Part shown: piece after piece, positions 11,261 through 19,631 of the stretch | Layout of the letters: each line of letters opens with the position of its first letter | How positions within the stretch are numbered: position 1 is the first letter of the stretch | Assembly: GCA_036768485.1 (NCBI GenBank) | Contig: JAVLUZ010000569.1 | Location: 248,001-312,000, forward strand | Direction: 5' to 3' | DNA length: 64,000 nt | From: Mermis nigrescens | Taxonomy: Eukaryota; Nematoda; Enoplea; Mermithida; Mermithidae | Position numbers and translations under genes: made by a program | The notes under the pieces: model-generated | The model's input: the letters and a program-made list of their open reading frames with translations, nothing else | Database searches by the model: none | Told to the model about the DNA's origin: nothing

Positions 11261-12317
11261 TGTGTTTTTAATCTTTTTTTATGTTTTTTGGTGATGGTGT
11301 TTACGTTGAACTTAAACGTTGTTAAAAATCCTATCCTCAAAACTCAAATCAAGTTACATGTTTGAAAAGTAAATCAATATTTCAATTTCATGAAAAATTC
11401 TATTTCAGATAGGTATTCAATGGATCCATCAGCTTTGTCGACAGAATTGCCGAAACTTTTGGAATTGTGTATAACTTTTGCACTTTCAACACTTCTACAT
11501 TTAGTCTTTGATTGGACATTATTGCTTTTGTCGTTCCATATGTCAAATTCGTTCTACGATTTATCAAATTTCGCTTTTGTATTATTTCATAAATTTTTGA
11601 AGTCTCCGATTTCTTACAGAATAATAAGGGTACTATCGAAAAGAGATTGAAAAGGATTTTAGGAAATGCCAATTTTTTGCAGAAAAAGCGATAAGAAGTT
11701 GTGGAATAAGCTGTAAGCAAAAATCCTACCAATAGTTAGATGAAGCCACATGGCTTCTAAACTTACAATTCTATGATGTTTAAAAATTGGTAGCTTTTGA
11801 CATTTATCCTGCAAATCGGTCTTCTTCGCTGAAGAATATTCAAATCGCCGTTGTCTGATATTTTCAGATTTTAAGTACATTTCAAATTTAAGTGAATATT
11901 TTAGTGGGTTTCTTGTTCTACGACCGAGACTACTAATTTTAAATTTCCCTTTATACTCAAATTTTTTCAAAGATAAAAATATTAAAAAAAAATTTGATAG
12001 ACGGGTCAAAAAACATACTTTCCGATTCTTGTGATTAGACGCTGGCTATTGTTAAAAACGGAAAATTGAATAGAAATTGTATTTTGGTTTGACAAAAATG
12101 GGATTCTGGAGTCTGCAAAATGTTCTTCTGATTTTCCTGGTGCGAAAAACCTCCAGCTCATAGTGATTCGCGTGCTTCGCGACTCAGAAACTTATGTTTT
12201 GAAAAGAAAAGCTCTTTCCAACGTTTTGTTCGTATGGTGATGCATTGGAGAGAAGCATAAAACTTGCTGCGAATTCTCTGACACAATTCCATTTTCCTCC
12301 CTCATCGCTGACACTCA
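11261..12317. other. Left flank of the Polinton, no gene seen
   Basis: AT-rich. The open frames of about 110 codons on the minus strand at 11,400-12,009 have no recognisable motif and low-complexity F/K/S/I composition, so I treat them as chance. Confidence 0.4.
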
Positions 12318-12323
12318 TATATA
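12318..12323. repeat. Polinton target-site duplication, left (TATATA)
   Basis: Six bases TATATA immediately outside the left terminus, repeated at 27,585-27,590. A 6-bp duplication is the known hallmark of Polinton insertion. Being AT-only it could partly match by chance, but its position at the exact ends of the TIRs supports it. Confidence 0.85.
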
Positions 12324-12448
12324 AGTAGTAATGCCGGACCTTTAAGAGTCTCCGTGCTGAAGCATATACAGTGCTAAAGCATAGAGACTCTGTTTGGACT
12401 GACTCTGCTACTAGCGCGCTTCCTAATCCGCCCACGCATTCTTCACTT
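12324..12448 (+). repeat. Polinton left terminal inverted repeat
   Basis: Pairs with 27,461-27,584 in inverse orientation. Mismatches: one A/C substitution near base 34 and one T indel near the inner end. With the flanking TATATA the terminus reads TATATAAG, the same string as the internal TATA boxes. Confidence 0.9.
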
Positions 12449-12530
12449 GTTGTTTTTCCATGATAATAATTATTCGATATATTAATAATCGCGTTCCTAC
12501 GTTTTATTGGCAAGCAATCGGTGTAGGTAT

Positions 12531-12823
12531 TCAATCGCGATTACAATCGCCCTCGAACATTACAGTCACTTTATCTATTTTACACATACAATGGAATGGG
12601 CGCCATACATGTTCGCCTTCGAACATCAAAGCGGTGCAGTCAAAATCACTTTGACGGCTTACCACCACCAATGGAGGTGCAGGGTCGTCGTCATCGCGTT
12701 CATTCAACTTTCGAATGAATTGACGAAATGCTGATATGCGGAATCGGCACTTCTTGAAAACGAGCGATCTCAAATTTTGCAGTGACCATATCGGATACAA
12801 ATTGGAAGTATGGTCGTCTATGG
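12531..12823 (-). CDS. Polinton cargo gene, putative last exon
   Basis: Read leftward from a good acceptor (CCAATTTTCAG) this exon enters in phase 1 and stays open for 293 bases to TGA. That phase matches the donor of the exon ending at 13,703. It contains basic helical stretches, an acidic NERDDDDP and a cysteine-containing tail. The family is not recognised. A competing frame from 12,900 (starting MAKKKKS) overlaps it. The exon call rests on splice signals and phase alone. Confidence 0.35.
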
Positions 12824-13577
12824 CTGAAAATTGGAGAAAAAAGAATTTTCGGAAAGATGACATTTAAATTTTCAGCATCAGATTTCTTCTTCTTAGCCAT
12901 TTCTTTTTAAAATTTTCTATAAGGCATTTGAAAATACAGTAAATCAAGTTTCTTAATGTCCCTTAGACTAAACTCCGCAAGTTTTACGGCGCTTTTGCAC
13001 AGGATTTTCGCTACAATCAAAGAAATTTAATGATTTTCTACACAAAATTGTCGAAAATTTCAAAATTTTCCTGGAAAATATTTTGAGAGATCCTAAGAAA
13101 AAGTTGACAATGTAAAGCGCAGAAAGACGTCATTTCACACACAGAGAGTAAATATAAAAAAAAATTGCATTGGGAAAACAACTCATTCCTCTTGCTAAGA
13201 TCCTAAACTACTACTGCCCAGATTCCGGACGACATGAAAATTTTGACGAATTATTATGAGATTGTTAATGTATACGTAAAGACATTTAGCTCATTAGCAT
13301 TATTTTTACAGGCACTTAACAATTATAGTCTTCGCTAAATCAAACTAAATAATTGTATTGCCATAACTTAATAATAATTCAGACCTTTAGCATGTTACTT
13401 CTACAAAATCTCAAAATCACCTGTTGCTAAAAATACTTATGCGCAATGAAGAGAAGATGAAAAATTCTTTAAATTACTAAAAAAAATTTAAATTCTCGTC
13501 AAAAGATTAGCCTTTGCACAGAACAAAGATTTTTAGCTCTTAAAATCATTTCTCACATTTTTACTAGCGATTCAAGT
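12824..13577. other. Intronic/intergenic AT-rich sequence in the Polinton left end
   Basis: No gene seen. About 13,440-13,570 shares 'cagaacaaagattttt' and flanking words with the repeats at 42,840 and 44,820, so a piece of that older repeat family is probably embedded here. Confidence 0.3.
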
Positions 13578-13702
13578 CTATTTTTGTATTGATCTTGCGA
13601 AAACACCGTCGAGAATTTCAGAAAATTTTCTACTTTTCCCTAACAAGCAATGATTGTTGACATGAAAAAATAATCTTTTTTCCGTAAGGATTAGCATCTT
13701 AC

Positions 13703-14073
13703 CAACTTCCGATAAAATCAGTTGTTTTGTCTGCTCGTTCAACGAATCCAACTGATATAAGCACGTCGTATGTACCTTTTCGATTGACTTCATCTTGTAC
13801 ATTTCTTCGAAATGTAAAAAATCGCGATAAATACATATCCCTTTCGTTTCTGTCATAGCTTGAATGATTTCGTTGCGGAAATCGCTTTCAAGGCTAGTAA
13901 CGTCAAGCACCAAATAACAGGCTTGCAAATGACGCAAGTACAATTCAATTTTTTCGCGCAGCACATTGCAAGGGTAAGGAGGCACCATAATTATATGCAT
14001 TTCGTATGTTTGCTGCGACGCCGTTGAAAGTTCAGGTATTATATCGGTTAGCTGATATGGTTGGCGGAAGACT
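13703..14073 (-). CDS. Polinton cargo gene, middle exon
   Basis: Bounded on the minus strand by acceptor TTTTATTTAG and donor GTAAGA; it enters in phase 2 and leaves in phase 1. The product starts VFRQPYQLTD and includes EMHIIMVPPYP, CYLVLDVTSLESD and GICIYRDFLHFEEMYK, an alternation of strands and helices suggesting an alpha/beta domain, then LDSLNEQTKQLILSEVG. I do not recognise the family. A MITE-like fragment lies just upstream at 14,108-14,232, inside the intron. Cargo genes in Polintons are known to vary; an intron-containing one is unusual. Confidence 0.45.
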
Positions 14074-14107
14074 CTAAATAAAATAATATTAGCGTCGCAA
14101 TCACACA

Positions 14108-14232
14108 TAGGCGTGGGGTTTGGGGGTCCTGACCCCCCCACCCCCGAGAATGCTATTTTTAGCCTTTTTTAGAGTTATTTTTGACCATTTACACCACTTT
14201 GACCCCCCCAGAATTTCGGTGCTGCCCGCATA
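14108..14232. mobile_element. Short MITE-like insertion inside the Polinton
   Basis: Begins near CATAGGCGTGGGG and ends GCTGCCCGCATATG, with C/G runs at both ends like family A but a different, shorter interior. No clear target duplication seen. A related short copy lies at about 31,617-31,762. It sits in the presumed intron of the cargo gene. Confidence 0.5.
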
Positions 14233-14429
14233 TGGTAACATGTCAAAAAACTCTTTTTAGACGTTTAGGCGAAGGTTCTTTCTTAATAGAAATACTGAAA
14301 ATTGAGTAGAAAGTGGAAAATTGAGTGAATTAAATTCTACGAAATGATCAATTCACTGATTGCAATTTATCTTCATATTGGATAAAAACAATTCGAATCT
14401 TTCTCAGTCTAAGATAATTTGTAACCAAC

Positions 14430-14692
14430 CTCATAACATGATCATGTGGAATGTTTGTTCGCATTCTGATTGTGGCGATTGCTTTGTCATTTAAGAATTT
14501 ATGACGAGTGAAGAATTCCTTTAAATCGGGTTGCTCCAGTTCCAAATTAATGCGCTCCTCAAACGACATGTCTTTCATACGTTCGTAAGCTAATTCATCT
14601 TGCGAATTACGCAAATAATTGACTGGTAGACCATATCTCAATCCATTTATACGCTGAACTATAGAATTACCAAACATTATTGCTTGGTGCAT
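14430..14692 (-). CDS. Polinton cargo gene, first recognised exon
   Basis: Starts at ATG 14,692 (MHQAIMFGN); the frame is open to about 14,703, where an AG could be an acceptor from a further exon. The donor at 14,430 (ATGAG|GTTGG) gives phase 2, which joins in frame to the exon at 14,073. The residues form an all-helical region (FEERINLELEQ, FFTRHKFLNDKAIATIRM) loosely like a death-fold or other small helical domain; this is a weak impression. A (AC)n(AT)n tract lies 60-160 bp upstream. Confidence 0.4.
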
Positions 14693-14751
14693 CAATTTTC
14701 TCACTATTTACTTATGCAATAATTTCACCGCCACGTTTCGTTTAACCTACC

Positions 14752-14857
<106 letters not shown>

Positions 14858-14975
14858 TTTTATACTTTGGAATATTATACATCAGTATTCATCCTTATCT
14901 CAATTGTATCATACTTTCCTAGAAAAAAACAAGGAAAAGTTTTAGCTATGAACAGATCATGAAGTAGGATTTTTA

Positions 14976-15518
14976 TTAGTTACTGTGCACACTGAACATG
15001 TCGAGCAGAAATATTACTTTTTTATAAAACCTATGCAGCTGAGCTTCAGTTTTTAGCCCAGTAACTACAATTTTTCCGCTTGTAAATATTAAGGCTGTTG
15101 CCTTGCTATCGGCAAATGCGAGTTTTAGCCCTGGAAATAATTCAGGCTCGTATTCTACGATTTTTTTGTGTGTGTTGGCGAGCGAAGTTAAGTTTATCTT
15201 CGCGCCAACTTTGCCCGAACCAACGATATTGTGTATGCGAAGATTAGTGACTTGTATTTTGTAGCCGCTTTTTCGCAAAAGTTCGCAAATTTTTTCATTC
15301 GCCATTTTATTTTCAGCCACGCTTTTCGCACCAACGCATACTAGCTTTCCCGAGCTAAACAGCAGACCCGTAGCTTTTGGTTCCTTAATTCGTATTATCA
15401 TTGCATTGAATCGTTTATGATCGTACTCAACTCCTTCACAAATTTTAGCAATCTTGTACAAATCTAGCAATTTGGCTGAAAGCCGAGCGCTCGAAACGAC
15501 GTTTTGTATCGTAGCCAT
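14976..15518 (-). CDS. TATA-binding protein (TBP) encoded by the Polinton
   Basis: 180 residues, essentially the bare TBP saddle with no N-terminal extension. Two direct repeats are clear: repeat 1 has KRFNAMIIRIKEP and GLLFSSGKLVCVGAKS; repeat 2 has YEPELFPGL and ALIFTSGKIVVTG. The four phenylalanines that kink TATA DNA in cellular TBP are all present (Phe37, Phe54, Phe128, Phe145). The N-terminal QNVVSSARL matches the TBP start QNIVSTV. It should bind TATA boxes and recruit TFIIB/TFIIA, probably for the element's own promoters. Divergence from animal TBP is considerable (for example KLAF after FPGL), so it is no recent copy of the host gene. Its own TATA box lies 40 bp upstream. Confidence 0.93.
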   Translation of the reverse strand: MATIQNVVSSARLSAKLLDLYKIAKICEGVEYDHKRFNAMIIRIKEPKATGLLFSSGKLVCVGAKSVAENKMANEKICELLRKSGYKIQVTNLRIHNIVGSGKVGAKINLTSLANTHKKIVEYEPELFPGLKLAFADSKATALIFTSGKIVVTGLKTEAQLHRFYKKVIFLLDMFSVHSN

Positions 15519-15557
15519 CTTTATAGCAACACTGGCGATTAATTAGGGTGCAAGACT

Positions 15558-15567
15558 CTTATATAGC
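15558..15567 (-). promoter_or_regulatory. TATA box of the TBP gene (GCTATATAAG)
   Basis: Minus-strand GCTATATAAG, 40 bases before the TBP ATG and 15 bases left of the preceding gene's stop. Identical decamer at 22,778-22,787. Non-structural class. Confidence 0.75.
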
Positions 15568-15572
15568 CCTTA

Positions 15573-16325
15573 TTAGAAATAAGAAGGTTTAATTTCCCGA
15601 AAATGTAACTTGACAATCACTTTTCCAGAAATAAACGGAATAAATTCATCTAAATCGTCTTTAATGTTGATTTCGATACTCGAAATGTCCTTAACGAGAA
15701 TGGGGACATAGTGAGGAAAGTCGAAGGTTTTGTCGATTATCTTAGGATAGGAACCTTCAACATTTACTATGCGTAATAAGGGAGCCGACACATCTCCAAC
15801 AATTTGCGGTTCTAAAATATTTGCATAAATGTACAATACTTCAATGCCCCCAACGTGCATGTTTGGTTCATTAACGCCCCATGCTGATTTCGTTATTTTG
15901 CCATCTTGAAACCCTAAAGTTTTGGTTATCTCTGGTGGTAATGTTACTGATTTTACGAATTCACTGTACAATATTGTTTGTACTCGTTTTATCGTACTAA
16001 AGTACTTAAAAAATATTCCCTTTTTCACAATTTCGCCCTTATTTAGAAGGCAGAATTGCAACGTCTCAACAAATTCATGTATTGAGTCGTAACACCCTAG
16101 CGGTATCTTAATTATATGATCGTCGTCATCAACGTCTGTTATATGAATATCAGTTTTTTCAGTTTTTAGCGTTTCCCAATTGTGTGGGTAGATTAGCTGA
16201 CATAGACCACATTCCCAATCTCCAGTTAACTTAATTTTTTGTGGTAAATGTACGGTAAATTCGGATGGGGTATTTTGTTTATCGCTAGCAGTGTTACTCG
16301 GTAAAGTTACATAGAATTGATCCAT
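15573..16325 (-). CDS. Polinton minor capsid (penton-like) protein
   Basis: 250 residues beginning MDQFYVTLPSNTASDK, the typical start of the Polinton single-jelly-roll minor capsid protein (..FYVTLPSNAS..), followed by EFTVHLPQKIKLTGDWECGL and ending in a beta-rich domain with GKVIVKLHFRE. In these elements it forms the five-fold vertex. Its start overlaps the protease ORF by 19 bases and no strong TATA box precedes it, so it probably shares a message with the capsid and protease genes. Confidence 0.85.
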   Translation of the reverse strand: MDQFYVTLPSNTASDKQNTPSEFTVHLPQKIKLTGDWECGLCQLIYPHNWETLKTEKTDIHITDVDDDDHIIKIPLGCYDSIHEFVETLQFCLLNKGEIVKKGIFFKYFSTIKRVQTILYSEFVKSVTLPPEITKTLGFQDGKITKSAWGVNEPNMHVGGIEVLYIYANILEPQIVGDVSAPLLRIVNVEGSYPKIIDKTFDFPHYVPILVKDISSIEINIKDDLDEFIPFISGKVIVKLHFREIKPSYF

Positions 16326-16816
16326 TTTTTACACGTTTGATTAATTATAAAATCATTGTCTACTACAACTGTGCTGATCTTAAATAGACTGTTGACAAAA
16401 CCCGTCACAAAATCATCAGAAAACCTTTTGTCTAAACTTTTCATAATTAATTTCAGGGGCACCTCTCTGCTCCGCCAAACCAGAAAGTATATGCATAATT
16501 GCCCACATGTAGACGTTAATGGTTGTTGTATGCATTTTTTATTATGCTTAATTTTATCAGCATACTGTAAGATGTAATTTTGCGTTTTTTCGTCAGGCGC
16601 CAGTCCGTAGCTGTCAAAATATTCGCATTCGTTCTGTGTGTTATAAAACATGCATACCCAGTGAGAACCTGGCCGAGTACTCGGATCTGTATTGATAACT
16701 AATGCAGATGGTTTAGAAAAAATTGGCGGCAGTTTATCGCTCGGAAAAACACCAACAAAAATCGGTCTAACGGCGCAGTCACTATTTAGTGCGTTCTTTA
16801 GTTGAAAAGTATTCAT
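16307..16816 (-). CDS. Adenain-type cysteine protease (maturation protease)
   Basis: 169 residues with the Ulp1/adenain active site: GSHWV (His52), YFDSYG (Asp68), Gln97 and TSTCGQLC (Cys104). The Gln-to-Cys distance matches adenovirus adenain. It should process virion proteins. The ATG lies two bases after the major capsid stop (TAAAGATG on the minus strand), and its end overlaps the minor capsid start, forming a tight three-gene block. Length is normal for Polinton proteases. Confidence 0.9.
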   Translation of the reverse strand: MNTFQLKNALNSDCAVRPIFVGVFPSDKLPPIFSKPSALVINTDPSTRPGSHWVCMFYNTQNECEYFDSYGLAPDEKTQNYILQYADKIKHNKKCIQQPLTSTCGQLCIYFLVWRSREVPLKLIMKSLDKRFSDDFVTGFVNSLFKISTVVVDNDFIINQTCKKWINSM

Positions 16817-16818
16817 CT

Positions 16819-18129
16819 TTATGCAGTATAATCATACATTATATTGCGGTGCTTATCTAACATGATTAAATTGTCAAATTCAGCGTATACTATTACTTCT
16901 ATGCCAGTGTCAGGAATTTTTTCAGCAAATGATATTTCAATGCTTGTTGTGCCTTCTTTTATTAAATCCCAATGCCCACCGTCATCTTCATCAGGTGTTA
17001 GGTCAAAAGCAAAGAGGCATTGACCGTTTTTGAACCCTTCTCTAGTTAAGCCATTGCCTTTATTTTCTCTAGCAATATCTAGTGTTTCGAAAAGCTGATT
17101 AAACGCTCTTAAATACTTATTGTTTTTGAAATCTAGTTTCAGTGGGTGAGAGGGGTAAGTTACGCCACCAGAAATCACTTTAACCTCGTTTATGCTGTAA
17201 GACTTAAAATTGAATGGCGACTTTTTTATATTTCCTCTGAATGCATCAGCGTCAACGCAACCAAAAATCAGACGCCTTGGAAGCTGCCCAGAGAACAATG
17301 TATTGAGTGGAGTGGATTGAGATGTACTTGAAATATGTAAACTCATCATCATCACTCTACGTATTGGATATTTAATTGTATTACTTGCTAAAACTTGTTC
17401 TATAGCTAGCGACGTGCTTTCTAGAATTTCTGCTTTGCGAACATAAAATTTAATTTGTTGTATGCTAAGATGAGCATCTAGGGCACCACCCGGACTTTCT
17501 AAAACAAATGCATCCGTATTTCTGTTTAGTTCGAGTCTTAAATCGGTGTAATTCAGCAAAAACCTATCTTGCAAAAAAAGGTCAATGTGAAGTGGGGCCA
17601 TAACTTCGACTATCGCTTTACCTTTAAAATAATGAACACGAGTTTGAAAGCCACTATTATTTTCAGAATCATGTTTAGTATCTTGTGTGTACAAGGAGGA
17701 TTGCAAATGCGAGTTTTTTGCATCCCAATTATAATTTAATTCAGTTTCTAGAAAAGCTCTGTACGCGTATTTATCGCTACTATCGTGAACTAATTTACCA
17801 TTCAAAAATAATTTTACTTGTCTGAAAAATGTTTTGCCAATCAAATTGATGGGTGCGACAGCGGGTGTGGCAGGAATTTTACCATCAGCTCCTGCCGGCA
17901 TAAGGCCAGGATTTAAAGAGAGCTGCATGTAAATGTAATTTTTATTTAGTTGTAAGAAATGAGGGTCGGGAGGTAGGTGAAATTCGTACGGACCTTCATC
18001 TGTTACTGGGTTAGTCAAATTGATTTCATCCCAATATCCTCGTTTCACAACAACCTGAGTCGGAGGTACTGTGAAAAAATCCAACTCGCTTTTTGTGCTA
18101 GCGGCTGAGATTGAATCGATTAGAGACAT
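16819..18129 (-). CDS. Major capsid protein, double jelly-roll
   Basis: 436 residues from the start MSLIDSISAAST (ATG 18,129). An in-frame ATG 13 codons earlier (18,168) is less likely because it lies only 10 bases from the TATA box at 18,178. Features typical of Polinton major capsids are the N-terminal SELDFFTVPPTQVVV with GYWDEINLTNP, LPPDPHFLQLNKNYIYMQL, and FFRQVKLFLNGKLV with SDKYAYRAFLETELNY in the middle. Many metazoan predictions of this family carry the name F54H12.2-like. It forms the hexon-like shell. The 5' end overlaps the previous ORF by about 30 bases. Confidence 0.88.
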   Translation of the reverse strand: MSLIDSISAASTKSELDFFTVPPTQVVVKRGYWDEINLTNPVTDEGPYEFHLPPDPHFLQLNKNYIYMQLSLNPGLMPAGADGKIPATPAVAPINLIGKTFFRQVKLFLNGKLVHDSSDKYAYRAFLETELNYNWDAKNSHLQSSLYTQDTKHDSENNSGFQTRVHYFKGKAIVEVMAPLHIDLFLQDRFLLNYTDLRLELNRNTDAFVLESPGGALDAHLSIQQIKFYVRKAEILESTSLAIEQVLASNTIKYPIRRVMMMSLHISSTSQSTPLNTLFSGQLPRRLIFGCVDADAFRGNIKKSPFNFKSYSINEVKVISGGVTYPSHPLKLDFKNNKYLRAFNQLFETLDIARENKGNGLTREGFKNGQCLFAFDLTPDEDDGGHWDLIKEGTTSIEISFAEKIPDTGIEVIVYAEFDNLIMLDKHRNIMYDYTA

Positions 18130-18535
18130 TTTTACTTCCTTTTTGTTTATGATTTGAGAATATATCATTCTTTGGTTCTTTTATAGACTTTGGTCGGACC
18201 CCTAGTCCCCGCCCTTTTTGTTGTAGCACCTCACTTGCTTGCCTAAGTAAATTCGAAGCGCCTTCCTTGCCATGCTCTTCTAAAGCCTGAATGACCGGCC
18301 TGCCATGCAGCACATCAGCAGCTACATGTGCTCCAGATGCTAGAGCCTGTTTGCCAGCTGATTTAATTAGTGGGATAGCCATTCGAAACAGGGATCGAAA
18401 AAAATTACCCAAGCCCGCCCCTCTCTGGTATGGAGTTCCCTTGAATCCTATCATGCCGTACCCAACCTGTGAGGCTTGGTCGGCGTAATAGTCTAGCCAA
18501 ATGTTAAAATTTTCTGGATTAAATTGTTGACGCAT
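18098..18535 (-). CDS. Virion core protein resembling adenovirus pX/mu-like Polinton protein
   Basis: 145 residues. Contains YQRGAGLGNFFRSLF followed by an amphipathic/hydrophobic helix (MAIPLIKSAGKQAL) and a basic tail. The QRGxGLGxFxxxLFR block is, from memory, a recurring feature of small basic Polinton/adintovirus proteins compared with adenovirus pX. Two Q-[RK]-G-x-G strings (QRGAG, QKGRG) could be sites for the element's protease. It likely binds DNA or membranes in the particle. It overlaps the capsid gene start by about 30 bases and has its own TATAAAAG box. Confidence 0.6.
   Translation of the reverse strand: MRQQFNPENFNIWLDYYADQASQVGYGMIGFKGTPYQRGAGLGNFFRSLFRMAIPLIKSAGKQALASGAHVAADVLHGRPVIQALEEHGKEGASNLLRQASEVLQQKGRGLGVRPKSIKEPKNDIFSNHKQKGSKNVSNRFNLSR
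18178..18186 (-). promoter_or_regulatory. TATA box of the capsid-protease-penton block (CTATAAAAG)
   Basis: Minus-strand GTCTATAAAAGAA, inside the preceding ORF and 49 bases before the MSLID start codon. Structural class, nearly identical in context to 18,575. Confidence 0.7.
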
Positions 18536-18574
18536 TTTTTGTTCATATTATACGTACATAAAGTGCATGCATCT

Positions 18575-18583
18575 CTTTTATAG
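18575..18583 (-). promoter_or_regulatory. TATA box of the pX-like gene (CTATAAAAG)
   Basis: Minus-strand AAGTCTATAAAAGAG, about 40 bases before the ATG at 18,535 and overlapping the end of the upstream ORF. Structural class. Confidence 0.7.
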
Positions 18584-19252
18584 ACTTATTTTCGCCCACG
18601 ATTTAAGCAAACTACGCGTACGAGGTCTTCTAGGTGGCGTTGGTGCTTCTTCTGGTGTACTTTGTGTACGAGCTCTTGTAGGGGCGGGAGTAGACATATC
18701 GGGTGATACATAAACATCTTTTTTAGTCATTAAGTTTAGACGATTCTTATTCATTATTGTTGATTTTGGCACATTTTCTTCCATCAATTTTTGCAGAAAA
18801 ATGTCAGCTCCAGTAGCCGGCTTAGACTTACTCGTCCGTGAAAAATCGTTAATTAAATCTACGATATTTGAACCCACAATTTTATTCCCATCAACAATCA
18901 TTTCACCCTTGTCCGACCATTTAATATGGGGATTTTCGCGGGCATATTTTAGTAGCAATAGAGCATTTTTGTGCCATTTGTGCGGTACTGTTTTGAATAT
19001 CGCATCTTCTGCATTTTTTTCCACTTTTTGCTCACTATCCTTGATTTCTAACTGAAACGGTTTTTCAATATTTTGCTTCATTATTTGATACCTACGTAAG
19101 ATTTGGTTATACTGTAAAATTTTAGCATCAATAGGTACAGAATCATCGCGTACGATTCTTAGCATTTCATGATCTAGATCTGTCATGTACTTGGATGTTT
19201 CTCCCGCCGCAAATTCATGCGGGACCAAAATCATTTTATTCATGTGATTCAT
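18578..19252 (-). CDS. Uncharacterised Polinton protein, probably virion-associated
   Basis: 224 residues beginning MNHMNKMILVPHEFAAG, with a helical N-terminal half (MTDLDHEMLRIVRDD, KILQYNQILRRYQIM), a central KWSDKGEMIVDGNKIVGSN segment and a Pro/Thr/Arg-rich C-terminus. Its ATG overlaps the TGA of the previous gene (ATGA), so the two appear co-expressed. Proteins with this layout are common in metazoan Polintons next to capsid genes; function is not known to me. Confidence 0.65.
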   Translation of the reverse strand: MNHMNKMILVPHEFAAGETSKYMTDLDHEMLRIVRDDSVPIDAKILQYNQILRRYQIMKQNIEKPFQLEIKDSEQKVEKNAEDAIFKTVPHKWHKNALLLLKYARENPHIKWSDKGEMIVDGNKIVGSNIVDLINDFSRTSKSKPATGADIFLQKLMEENVPKSTIMNKNRLNLMTKKDVYVSPDMSTPAPTRARTQSTPEEAPTPPRRPRTRSLLKSWAKISL

Positions 19253-19593
19253 CGTTTAGTTACAGCGTCTGCTAGCAATTGACCAGCTATCCCTAATATA
19301 GGCGCCAGTAATATTGGCAAAAAACCACCTTTCTGCACTAGTAATACTTTTTTCTGCTTTATCGACCTATCCTGTGCGCTTATCTGACGGAGGTGCGATT
19401 TGTATCTGCTTAGTTTTTCAAGCTCGTGTGGTTTGACAGGAACGTTGCCGTTTAGTACATTCAGTATGCATTCGCATAAACACAATATTAATTCATTGTC
19501 GGCCGTTTTCAAGATCGCCTTACGCTGATTTGGTTTCGCCTTGGCCAACACATCAAGGTACGTAATATTTTTCTGTAAACGTTTAGGAGCCAT
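19249..19593 (-). CDS. Small basic Polinton protein with hydrophobic C-terminal segment
   Basis: 114 residues. The N-terminal 90 are helical and charged; the end reads QKGGFLPILLAPILGIAGQLLADAV, a probable amphipathic or membrane-active helix just after a Gly-Gly. QKGG|F resembles an adenain-type site, so the hydrophobic tail could be released by the element's protease, as with adenovirus pVI-like lytic peptides (inference). Driven by a TATAAAAG box 30 bases upstream; overlaps the next gene by four bases. Confidence 0.65.
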   Translation of the reverse strand: MAPKRLQKNITYLDVLAKAKPNQRKAILKTADNELILCLCECILNVLNGNVPVKPHELEKLSRYKSHLRQISAQDRSIKQKKVLLVQKGGFLPILLAPILGIAGQLLADAVTKR

Positions 19594-19622
19594 TTTGTAT
19601 ATAATGATTAGAACGATAATTT

Positions 19623-19631
19623 CTTTTATAA
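19623..19631 (-). promoter_or_regulatory. TATA box of the 114-residue/224-residue gene pair (TTATAAAAG)
   Basis: Minus-strand AAGTTATAAAAGAAATT, about 30 bases before ATG 19,593. Structural class. Confidence 0.65.

Noticed and set aside
12460..12900. Plus-strand ORFs 12,460-12,734 and the minus-strand MAKKKKS frame
   Set aside because: They overlap the phase-consistent exon 12,531-12,823 and the TIR; no motif supports them, though the MAKKKKS frame cannot be fully excluded.
16819..18168. Major capsid start at ATG 18,168
   Set aside because: Lies only 10 bases from the TATA box, inside the expected leader; ATG 18,129 (MSLID) fits the promoter distance and the family's N-terminus.
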